From Chloroflexota bacterium (GTDB lineage Bacteria; Chloroflexota; Anaerolineae; J102), in contig PIVW01000341.1 in assembly GCA_003353825.1 (NCBI GenBank), positions 1 through 6,487 of the forward strand: a stretch of 6,487 nt of DNA, given 5' to 3'. Below, piece after piece: positions 1 to 6,487 of this stretch (position 1 is the first letter of the stretch; every line of letters begins with the position of its first letter). Made by a program: the position numbers and the translations under genes. The notes beneath the pieces were generated by a model, which saw nothing but the letters and a program-made list of their open reading frames with translations, did no database searches and was not told the DNA's origin.

Positions 1-3000
1 GTCGTCCGAAGATCAACGGCTGCGATATTGGCGCCTTTGAAAGCCAGGGCTTCTCGCTGACCATTAGCGGCGGTGATAACCAGGCCACAATGCCAAATAC
101 CGCTTTTGCCGAGAGCTTAACAATAACGCTTACAGCCAACGTCATTACCGAGCCGATTAGCGGTGGGGCGATCATCACCTTCACCGGACCGGGCAGCGGA
201 GCCGGGATTACGCCCATGGTAGTGACGGATACCATCAACAGCAGCGGGGTGGCCTCGGCGCTGGTAACAGCCAATAGTATTTTGGGCAGTTATGTCGTCA
301 CCGCGACCGCCGCCAATGCCGGTAATAGCGTGACCTTTAGTTTAACCAATGCTCTGGCCGATTTACAACTGAGTGGCGGCGACAATCAAAAAACCCTCAC
401 GAACAGCAGTTTTGATCAGCCCTTGCAGGTGACCTTTGTTTTCACAGACAACAGCAGTCTTGCCGCCGATCAGGTGATCACCTTTACCGCGCCCGGCAGT
501 GGGGCCAGCCTCAGCGGCCCGCAGACGCTGACCGCCACTACCAACAGCAGCGGGGTGGCCTCAGTGACGGTGACAGCCAACAGTATCGCGGGCAGCTATG
601 TCGTCACCGCGACCGCCGCCAATGCCGGTAACAACGTGACCTTTAGCTTAACCAATACTCTGGCCGATTTACAACTGAGTGGCGGCGACAATCAAAAAAC
701 GTTTCCGAACAGCAGTTTTGATCAGGCTTTGCAGGTGACCTTTGTTTTCACAGACAACAGCAGTCTTGCCGCCGATCAGGTGATCACCTTTACCGCGCCC
801 GGCAGTGGAGCTAGTCTCAGCGGCCCGCAGACGCTGACCGCCACTACCAACAGCAGCGGGGTGGCCTCAGTGACGGTGACAGCCAACAGTATCGCGGGCA
901 GCTATGTCGTCACCGCGACCGCCGCCAACGCCGGCAATAGTGTCACCTTTAGCTTAACCAATGCTCCCTCTGACCTACAGTTAAGCAAAAGCGTAAATGT
1001 GGCCTACGCAAATCCCGGGGAGGTTATTACTTACACCCTCAACTTTACCAACCTGAGCAACATGACGGCCTACAATGTGGTCATCACCGATTCTTTGCCG
1101 ATCAGTATTACCGTCCTAAATGTGATTAGCAGTGGCAATGTAGCCATTACCCGCGCCGTTAGCAACGCCAGCGTTGAAGTTTTTGAAACCGCCGACCTGA
1201 CCGCCGGTCAAGGAGGAGTGATCACCCTGACCGCTCAGATTAGCAGCGCTTTAAACTTGGGGGATCGCTTTACCAACACAGCCACGATAACCACCACCTC
1301 GGCGGAAAATATCACGCTCAACAACACGGCTGCGGTCGATATCGACTTGGTTAAGACCTGCTCTGTCAGCCGCAACGGTAGTGGTACCACTGACTACAGC
1401 AGCTTCGACGCCAGCGCAGTGCAAGCGGCGGTCAATGCCTCCAGTCCGGGAGATACCCTCAAAATCGCTGGCCTCTGCGCCGGCGCTCAACAGACCGCCG
1501 GCCTGATCCAAACCGTCTACATCAACAGAAATCTGACCATCCGGGGTGGCTATACCACCACCAACTGGAGTACGCCTTACCCCCTGACCCAAACCACCAT
1601 CCTGGATGCCCAACAGGCCGGGCGGGTCATCTATATCAACAACAAAACTGTTACCCTGGAGAACTTGAATATTATCAATGGAGCCGCCACCGGGGCTGAC
1701 AGTGGCGGGGGCTTGTATATCAACTCGGGCAGTGTGACCATCAGCAACAGCGCCATCTACAGCAACACCTCGGCCTCAAACGGAGGCGGTCTATACATCG
1801 ATGGCTCCTTCGTCTCCGCCGATGTGAATCTACTCGACACAACAGTAGTCAGTAATACAGCAACTAATATGGGCGGGGGAATATTTATTAAAAATAGTAA
1901 TTCTGTCGTCACCTTGAACGGCGCCCAGGTAAGTTATAACAAAGCTAAACAGGGCGCCGGTTTGAGCAACAGCCCAAGTGGTCGCTATGTAATAACCAAC
2001 ACAGTGTTGAGCCATAACCAGGCCCTCAACGGGAATGGTGGTGGCATGTCCCTGGTCAATAACGGCCGGGCCAGCCTGATCAACAGTACGGTCTTTTCTA
2101 ACACCGCTTCATCTAATGGGGGCGGTCTCTTTAACGATGAAAGCAGCGCTATGGCCTTGACTGATACCATCGTCAGCCACAACCGGGCGGTCAAGACCGG
2201 CGGGGGCATTCGCGCCAACAAGACCCTGACCATTCACGGCGGGCAGATTATCAGCAATAGCGTGACCAGCGCCGACGGCGATGGCGGAGGACTGTATGCG
2301 GGCCACATCAATACGGTTGTTACCCAAACGGGCGTACTAACCCTGGCCTATAACCAGGCCAGTGATAAGGGCGGCGCGCTCTATGTTAATGATGGGCGCG
2401 TCAGTATGGCCAGCGCTCGTATCTTGTACAACAGCGCCACCACTGGTGGGGCCGTTTATCAAAACACTCTTGCGGATGATATCAGCATTACCAACAGTTG
2501 TCTGGTTTATAACAGTGATACGGCGGCGCATTACGGCGGCGGGCCAATCCTGACCGCCACGGCCAACTGGTGGGGCATAGACGATGGGCCTGGAGGGGCT
2601 GGCCCCGGCAGAGGTGACTCGATAAACGACGCGGCCAACGTTGATTACAGTGGCTTCCTAACCATAGCTCCGGCCGGCTGCCCGGCGCTTCCTCTGGTTG
2701 ATATGCACTTGACCAAGAGTGTCAACACAGCTATGGCTGAGCCGGGACAGATCATTACCTATACCCTCAGCTTTACCAACAATAGCGCTGCCGCCGCAGA
2801 GAATGTGGTCATCACCGACACCCTGCCGCTTAGTATCACCGTGCTGGAGGTCATCAGCAGTGGCGATGTGGCGATTACTCAGACCCAAACTGGAGCAGTC
2901 TTTGAGACTGCTCCAGTTTTACCCGGCGAGGGCGGCATCATCACTATCACTGCCCAACTGAGTAACAGCTTGAGCAACGAAGATCGCTTCACCAACACCG

Positions 3001-6000
3001 CTACAATTACGACAACATCTATAGAGAGCGACACCACCAATAATGAGGCCGAGGTGGGGGTGACGGTCACGGCGTTTCCTCTGGTTGATATGCACTTGAC
3101 CAAGAGTGTCAACACAGCTATGGCTGAACCGGGACAGATCATTACCTATACCCTCAGCTTTACCAACAATAGCGCTGACACCGCAGAGAATGTGGTCATC
3201 ACCGACACCCTGCCGGTTAGTATCACCGTGCTGGAGGTCATCAGCAGTGGCGATGTGGCTATCATGCGGACCGTCAGTAATCAAACCTTTGAGGTTTTTG
3301 AAACTTCCCAGATCTCAGCCGGGCAGGGCGGCGTCATCACTATCACTGCCCAACTGAGTAACAGCTTGAGCGCCAGAGATCGCTTCACCAACACAGCTAC
3401 AATTACGACAACATCTATAGAGAGCGACACCACCAATAATGAGGCCGAGGTGGGGGTGACGGTCACGGCGGCCGATCTGGCTATCGTCAAATCGGTCAGC
3501 CCGGCTACAGCCAACTCGGGCGATATGATCACCTATACCTTAATCTTTACCAACAACGGCAATTTGCTGGCTGAGAACGTGGTCATCACCGACTACATCC
3601 CGGTCAGCATAACCGTGCAGAGTGTCATCAGCAGCGGGGATGTGGCGATTACGCGGACGTTGAATGTTCAAACCGCAGAGGTTTTTGAAACCTCTGCGGT
3701 TTCGTCGGGGCAAGGCGGCATCATCACCCTGACCGCCCAGATTAGCAGTGCTTTAAGCGCGTGGGATCGCTTTACCAACACAGCCACGATCACCACCACC
3801 TCAGCCGAGAGTAGTACGCTCAACAATAGCGCGGCGGTCGGCGTTGGCAGCCCTCGGTGTTTTGTCAGTCGCAACAGCAGTGGCACTACCGACTACATCA
3901 GCAGCGACGCCGGCGCGGTGCAAGCGGCGGTGGATGCCGCCGACCCGGGAGATACCCTCAAAATCGCCGGTGTCTGTGCCGGGGTGCAGGTTACTGCCGG
4001 CCTGACCCAAACCGTCTACATCAATCAAAACCTGACCCTCCGGGGTGGGTACACGACCACTAACTGGACGACCTCAGACCCGGATGCCAACCCCACTGTG
4101 CTGGATGCCCAAAGCCTGGGCCGGGTGGCGGTTATCAGTGGCACGGCGAATGTGCAGGTGGAAAACCTGACTGTGACCGGCGGCAATATTGTGGCCGGCG
4201 GAGGCGGTCTTTATGTCGATTCGGCGGCTTCGCTGACCTTGAGCAACAGCCAGGTGTTAAGTAACACCGCCACCGGCACTAAGAAACGAGAAGCCGGCGG
4301 CGGCCTGGTCAACTGGGGTCGGACGGTCATCAGCGGCACCACCTTCAGCTTTAACCACGCTTACGAGGCCGGGGCCATCAACAATATGGGCCAGATTACC
4401 ATTACGGCCGGCAGTATCATCAGCAACACGGCAGATAGAAGCGGAGGCGCGCTGGCAAACACCCGGCATCCCGATACAGACGTGCCGGGGATAATGCTGA
4501 TTCAGGCCAGCCAGGTTCTGACCAACTACACCGTGCGAGACGGCGGCGTGCTGGGCAACGATGCCATTGTCTACCTGATTGATTCTACCTTTGCCGGTAA
4601 CAAGGCGGGACGAACGGGCGGGGTCATCTACAACAGTGGACAGGCCCTGACTTTGACCATCACCAACTCCACCTTTTTCAGCAACACTGCCGTACAAACA
4701 GGCGGCGTTTTGCGTCAACGGGATGGGGCGACGACGATTAGCGGCAGCACGTTTGGCAATAACGCCGCCGGCACGTCGGGCGGGGCCATCCGGGTGCAGA
4801 ATGGCTCGGTTAGCGTTAGCGACAGCGCCTTCAGTTACAACACGGCCGTTCAACACGGCGGCGCGTTGGAAAACAGCAGTCTACTCAGCCTGAACGCCGT
4901 GACCGTGACGCATAACACCGCCGGTCAAAACGGCGGCGGTGTAGAAAGCGGCGACGGCGGCACGCTAACCATTGCTAATAGCTTGCTGGCCCACAATAGG
5001 GCCGGTAACGAGGGTGGGGGTGTGGCCGTTTACAGTACTGCCGGCCTGACCAACAGTACCATCAGCACCAATACCGCCGGCTACGGTGGTGGTCTTAAAG
5101 CCGGGGCTACCACAAATCTGACCCACTTGACCCTGAGTGACAACCAAACTCTGACCGGCACCGCCGCTCTTGAGATCAGCGGAGCCGGTACCGTGTTGAC
5201 GATGACGAACACCATCGTCGCCAACAGCAGCGGCGGGGCCGATTGTGCGGTCAACAGCGGCGCCTTCAGCGATGGCGGCTACAATCTGGTGGAAGATGGT
5301 TCTTGTATTTCGGCGGGGACCAGTCTAAGCGGCGACCCAAAGCTGGCTCCCCTGGCCGACAACGGCGGAGATACCCAGACCCACGCCCTATTGTTTGACT
5401 CTCCGGCCCTTGACGCCATTCCCGGCGGCAGTTGCTTGTTGAACACGGATCAACGCGGCGTCAGCCGTCCGCAAGGGGACAATTGCGATATTGGGGCTTT
5501 TGAACAGGGCTTCCGGTTGAGCGTCAGCGGCGGGGCCAACCAGCAGGCCGAAATCAACACCACCTTCGGCCAACCTTTGCAGGTCACGTTCACAGCTCCC
5601 GTCACCGTCAGCGGAATAGTCATCACCTTCACCGGACCGAGTAGTGGGGCCGGGATCAATCCGGCGCTGGTGACAGCCACCACCAATATCAGCGGCGTGG
5701 CCTCGACGCTTGTCACGGCCAACGGCATCCCCGGCAGCTACATGGTTTCGGCTATGGCTATAAGCGTGACCAATCCGGTCAGCTTTAGCTTGACCAATCT
5801 TAACCCGGCTGATCTAACCTTGAGCAAGGCAGTTAATGTCAATGCCATTGATCCGGGTGGGATCATTACCTACACTCTGATCTTTACCAACAACGGTGAT
5901 TTGTCGGCCGAGAACGTGGTCATCACCGACTTCATCCCGGTCAGCGTGACCGTACAGAGCGTTATCAGCAGCGGCGATGTGGCGATTACCCGCACGTTGA

Positions 6001-6487
6001 ATGTTCAAACCGCAGAGGTCTTTGAGACCTCTGCGGTTTTGTCCGGCGGCAGCGGCATCATCACCATCACCGTCCAGGTCAGCAGCAGCCTGAGCGCGGG
6101 GGATCGCTTCACCAACACAGCTACCATTACCACAACATCCGTAGAGAGCGACACCAGCAATAATGATGCCCAGGCGGGCCTGACAGTCGAGGTGCCCAAC
6201 CTGTCCCTCACCAAGACAGTGGAGTTGGCTAATAATCCAGCCCAACGGGGCGACCCCATCACCTACACCATTGTTGTAGCCAACAGTGGTAATGTGGATG
6301 CTACCAACACCCGCATTACCGACACCCTGCCCAGCTATATCAGTGGCTCTGGTCTGGATCAAACTGTAACCATTACGGCTGGTGATAGAGTTACCTTCAC
6401 CCTCAAGGTCACGGTAAGTAACAGCACCCCCTATGATGAAATCATCACCAACACAGCCTCCTACACCCACACCTACGGTAGTGGACA
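1..6487 (+). CDS. Giant modular surface protein fragment: beta-helix, Ig-like and DUF11 repeats, open at both ends
   Basis: A single uninterrupted frame (first full codon at base 3, last at 6483-6485) covers the window: 2161 codons with no stop. Neither start nor stop is present, so both termini are missing. Module order by residue: beta-helix exit 1-16, Ig-like 17-116, 117-218 and 219-320, DUF11 323-449, beta-helix 450-895, DUF11 897-1025, 1026-1156 and 1157-1282, beta-helix 1284-1836, Ig-like 1837-1932, DUF11 1936-2064 and 2065-2161. Composition is dominated by Thr, Ser, Asn, Val, Ile, Ala and Gly, with 11 cysteines, all in beta-helix segments. No transmembrane segment, catalytic motif or anchor is visible here. 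From these families, an extracellular, stalk-like adhesin or matrix protein is the likely role; the ligand cannot be read from sequence. Internal duplication is extensive. Origin in Chloroflexota is a guess from architecture. The frame and module types are secure; the function is not. Confidence 0.95.
3..50 (+). other. Exit motif of an upstream beta-helix domain (partial)
   Basis: The first 16 residues read RPKINGCDIGAFESQG. The CDIGAFE motif is the same one that closes beta-helix 2 at 5484-5504 (RPQGDNCDIGAFE). The helix to which it belongs lies upstream of the window, so the protein has at least three beta-helices. As at 5511, an Ig-like module follows at once. Confidence 0.85.
51..350 (+). 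other. Ig-like (invasin/Big_1-like) module 1
   Basis: About 100 residues (17-116), from FSLTISGGDNQ to VTFSLTN. The strand pattern is typical of invasin-type Ig modules: an ITFTGPGSGAG strand and turn, then NSSGVAS, then a SYVVTATA strand before a short linker. It is more diverged than the next two modules in its first half but shares almost the same last 60 bases (TATAANAGNSVTFSLTN). This fold usually acts as a rigid spacer projecting a binding domain. Assignment to the fold is good; assignment to a specific Pfam family is tentative. Confidence 0.7.
351..656 (+). repeat. Ig-like module 2, first copy of a 306-bp tandem repeat
   Basis: Residues 117-218, 102 codons. It opens with ALADLQLSGGDNQK, carries FTDNSSLAADQVITFTAPGS in the middle and closes with TAANAGNNVTFSLTN. 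The following 306 bp repeat it with about 16 base differences counted by eye, several synonymous. The unit length is an exact codon multiple, so gain or loss of copies keeps the frame. Confidence 0.9.
657..962 (+). repeat. Ig-like module 3, second copy of the 306-bp tandem repeat
   Basis: Residues 219-320. Differences from the preceding copy cluster near the start (KTFPNSSFDQA against KTLTNSSFDQP), at a GSGAS turn (synonymous) and in the last 30 bases. Those last bases (GNSV) agree with module 1 at the protein level rather than with module 2 (GNNV). It leads through an AP-SDLQLSK linker into DUF11 module D1. Confidence 0.9.
969..1349 (+). other. DUF11 module D1
   Basis: Residues 323-449. It shows the DUF11 signature in order: SKSVN at the start, NPGEVITYTLNFTN, NVVITDSLP, AGQGGVITLTAQ and FTNTATITTTSAE, ending in an NNTAAVDID strand. 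DUF11 modules are short beta-sandwich repeats in bacterial surface proteins, generally thought to be structural. Its second half is closest to D4 (3471-3848), and both D1 and D4 directly precede a beta-helix, which suggests duplication of a DUF11 plus helix unit. At the site where D2, D4 and D5 carry a hairpin, it has only the short core GTTTTTGAAAC. Confidence 0.88.
1350..2687 (+). other. Right-handed parallel beta-helix 1 (Pmp-like repeats, NWWG ending)
   Basis: Residues 450-895. The N-cap (1359-1568) has Cys453, VSRNGSGTTDY, AVQAAV, PGDTLKIAG, Cys492 and RGGYTTTNW, followed by TTILDAQQAGRV. About eleven rungs follow, each with a GG[GA][LIVM] turn about 25-40 residues apart and S-x-V/I-x-x-N or H-N-x-A elements, as in Chlamydia-type polymorphic membrane protein repeats. 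The end differs from helix 2: an NWWG motif at 2565-2576, then DDGPGGAGPGRGD, VDYSGFL and Cys893. NWWG followed by a GP/GD stretch is a common terminal element of pectate-lyase-like helices. There is no catalytic Asp or Arg cluster that I can recognise, so a binding or structural role is likelier than lyase activity. Confidence 0.85.
2691..3077 (+). other. DUF11 module D2, carrying a perfect hairpin
   Basis: Residues 897-1025, from PLVDMHLTKSVNTAM to VGVTVTAF. It has the DUF11 order: PGQIITYTLSFTNN, NVVITDTLP, ISSGDVAIT, GGIITITAQLS, RFTNTATITTTSIES. It is almost identical to D3 at 387 bp distance, except in one patch (about 2873-2930) holding the inverted repeat 2887-2919. There it is nine bases shorter than D3. 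Confidence 0.88.
2887..2919. repeat. Perfect 15-bp inverted repeat with TTG loop (D2)
   Basis: The left arm AAACTGGAGCAGTCT (2887-2901) is the exact reverse complement of the right arm AGACTGCTCCAGTTT (2905-2919), around a 3-base TTG loop. It lies in frame and encodes the segment QTGAVFETAPV. It sits at the same codon position as the hairpins at 3670 and 6007 but has a different arm sequence. Confidence 0.95.
3078..3470 (+). other. DUF11 module D3
   Basis: Residues 1026-1156, a tandem copy of D2. Both flanks match D2 nearly base for base (start to about 3259, and about 3327 to 3470). The intervening patch reads IMRTVSNQTFEVFETSQIS and lacks a full hairpin; it has only a 6-bp one at 3283-3297. 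Patch length matches D1, D4 and D5, so D3 may keep the older form of the site. Confidence 0.88.
3283..3297. repeat. Short 6-bp hairpin at the equivalent D3 site
   Basis: AAACCT, TTG, AGGTTT. It overlaps the core GGTTTTTGAAAC at 3293-3304. The left half resembles the left arm of the D4 hairpin (CAAACC, then GAGGTTTTTGAAAC), but the right half (TTCCCAG) does not complement it. It is either a degraded or a never-completed version of the 15-bp hairpin. Confidence 0.6.
3471..3848 (+). other. DUF11 module D4, carrying a perfect hairpin
   Basis: Residues 1157-1282, from ADLAIVKSVSPA to SAAVGVG. The motifs GDMITYTLIFTNNG, NVVITDYIP, QGGIITLTAQISSAL and FTNTATITTTSAESS are in DUF11 order. The first half is closest to D5 (TLIFTNNG, AENVVITD, VTVQSVISSGDVAITRTLNV). 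The second half is closest to D1 (LTAQISSAL, TSAE, LNN). The change of affinity falls at the hairpin. Confidence 0.88.
3670..3702. repeat. Perfect 15-bp inverted repeat with TTG loop (D4)
   Basis: Left arm AAACCGCAGAGGTTT (3670-3684), loop TTG (3685-3687), right arm AAACCTCTGCGGTTT (3688-3702). It is in frame and encodes QTAEVFETSAV. It differs from the D5 hairpin at one base pair of the stem, changed on both arms, and both changes are synonymous (GTT/GTC Val, GAA/GAG Glu). Confidence 0.95.
3852..5510 (+). other. Right-handed parallel beta-helix 2 (Pmp-like repeats, DNGG/DQRG/CDIGAFE ending)
   Basis: Residues 1284-1836. The N-cap (3858-4067) is the same length, 210 bp, as that of helix 1 and closely similar: Cys1286, VSRNSSGTTDY, AVQAAVDAADPGDTLKIAG, Cys1325, RGGYTTTNW. 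About twelve rungs follow, with GGGLY, GGALA, GGVIY, GGAIR, GGALE and GGGVE turns and STF-x-x-N or SAF-x-x-N strands, close to the Chlamydia Pmp GGA[ILV]/FxxN pattern. The tail at 5331-5504 reads GDPKLAPLADNGGDTQTH, SPALDAIPGGSC, NTDQRGVSRP and NCDIGAFE, a widespread ending of secreted beta-helix proteins in environmental bacteria. Six cysteines lie near the two ends. No catalytic cluster is recognised; a binding or structural role is inferred. Confidence 0.88.
5511..5798 (+). other. Ig-like module 4, shortened
   Basis: Residues 1837-1932, from FRLSVSGGANQQ to VSFSLTN. It aligns with modules 1-3 (FGQPLQVTF, IVITFTGPSSGAG, TTNISGVAS, IPGSYMVSA). It lacks the FTDNSSLAADQ segment of modules 2 and 3, replaced by TAPVTVSG, and the TAANAG stretch is altered to MAISVTN. 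It follows the CDIGAFE exit exactly as module 1 does. Confidence 0.75.
5808..6194 (+). other. DUF11 module D5, carrying a perfect hairpin
   Basis: Residues 1936-2064, from ADLTLSKAVNVNA to AQAGLTVEV. The first half matches D4 closely, including TLNVQTAEVFETSAV. The second half (ITITVQVSSSLS, TTTSVESDTSNNDA) is nearer to D2/D3. It is a mosaic like D4, with its switch also near the hairpin at 6007-6039. Confidence 0.88.
6007..6039. repeat. Perfect 15-bp inverted repeat with TTG loop (D5)
   Basis: Left arm AAACCGCAGAGGTCT (6007-6021), loop TTG (6022-6024), right arm AGACCTCTGCGGTTT (6025-6039). It is in the same codon phase and at the same module position as the D2 and D4 hairpins. Confidence 0.95.
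6195..6487 (+). other. DUF11 module D6, divergent and cut by the window end
   Basis: Residues 2065-2161. It has the classic DUF11 series LSLTKTVE, GDPITYTIVVANSGN, ITDTLP, TITAGDRVTFTLKVTV and IITNTASYTH. It belongs to a different lineage from D1-D5: no VFET segment, no hairpin and a shorter middle. This may mark the start of a new block of modules downstream. Confidence 0.8.

Noticed and set aside
351..962. Repeat array as CRISPR or mobile element
   Set aside because: The 306-bp units are directly abutting, in frame and protein-coding, with no spacers, inverted termini or transposase.
1210..1220. AAGGAGG followed by GTG, resembling an internal ribosome binding site and start
   Set aside because: The spacing to GTG (one base) is too short, and the bases encode the conserved QGGVIT motif of DUF11.
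2565..2620. Polysaccharide lyase activity from the NWWG-containing helix
   Set aside because: NWWG is a structural end motif found in many non-enzymatic helices, and I see no catalytic residue cluster in the rungs.
2887..2925. Hairpin followed by TTTT as a rho-independent terminator
   Set aside because: The stem is strong but the T run is only four bases and is followed by GC-rich coding sequence. The other two hairpins have even weaker or no T tracts, and the gene continues for kilobases. Partial attenuation cannot be excluded.
2873..2930. Frameshift or deletion in D2 relative to D3
   Set aside because: The length difference is nine bases, an exact codon multiple, and the frame continues with intact DUF11 motifs.
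2719..3357. Two similar + strand frames (2719-2961 and 3106-3357) in another phase
   Set aside because: They look alike only because they read the same wrong phase of tandem modules D2 and D3. The real frame is continuous through both.
4257..4856. Open antisense frame of 199 codons
   Set aside because: It lies opposite the Pmp-like rungs of beta-helix 2. No recognisable domain or independent start signal; openness comes from the GC-rich, stop-poor reverse complement of Gly/Ala/Asn/Thr codons.
5814..6470. Open antisense frame of 218 codons
   Set aside because: It is opposite DUF11 modules D5 and D6, whose + frame has clear family motifs. Its translation is low-complexity and repeats in the antisense of other DUF11 copies (for example 2919-3284), as expected from a shadow of repeated sense codons.

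Overview
The window lies entirely inside one very large gene. Reading the + strand in frame 3 (codons start at positions divisible by 3, so residue number = position/3), there is no stop codon from base 3 to base 6485: 2161 codons, open at both ends. Start codon, signal peptide, C-terminal anchor, promoter and terminator all lie outside. I followed the frame codon by codon across the whole window and found no break. The product is a secreted or cell-surface mosaic protein, rich in Thr, Ser, Asn, Val, Ile and Gly and poor in Cys and Lys. Its modules are right-handed parallel beta-helices, Ig-like modules and DUF11-type modules.

Layout: 3-50, last strand and exit motif (CDIGAFE) of a beta-helix that begins upstream; 51-350, 351-656 and 657-962, three Ig-like (invasin/Big_1-like) modules, the last two being near-identical 306-bp tandem copies; 969-1349, DUF11 module D1; 1350-2687, beta-helix 1; 2691-3077, 3078-3470 and 3471-3848, DUF11 modules D2, D3 and D4; 3852-5510, beta-helix 2; 5511-5798, a shortened fourth Ig-like module; 5808-6194, DUF11 module D5; 6195-6485, a divergent DUF11 module D6 that runs off the end. 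The underlying unit appears to be helix, then Ig, then DUF11, repeated with losses and local amplifications. There are no other genes, RNA genes, CRISPR arrays or insertion sequences, and no intergenic DNA.

Module content suggests a large multicellular or filamentous environmental bacterium. The combination of DUF11 arrays (NTATITTTS-type endings), Pmp-like beta-helices with a DNGG/DQRG/CDIGAFE exit and a moderately high GC content fits Chloroflexota (Anaerolineae-like) best. This is an inference from style; the window has no taxonomic marker. The likely role is adhesion, matrix or sheath formation, or ligand binding at the cell surface, with no enzymatic site visible.

The most unusual signal is at DNA level. 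Three DUF11 modules (D2, D4, D5) carry, at the same codon position, a perfect 15-bp inverted repeat around a TTG loop (2887-2919, 3670-3702, 6007-6039). Arm sequences differ between copies but are exactly compensated within each copy. The hairpins coincide with patches where otherwise near-identical modules differ and with apparent recombination junctions between DUF11 lineages.
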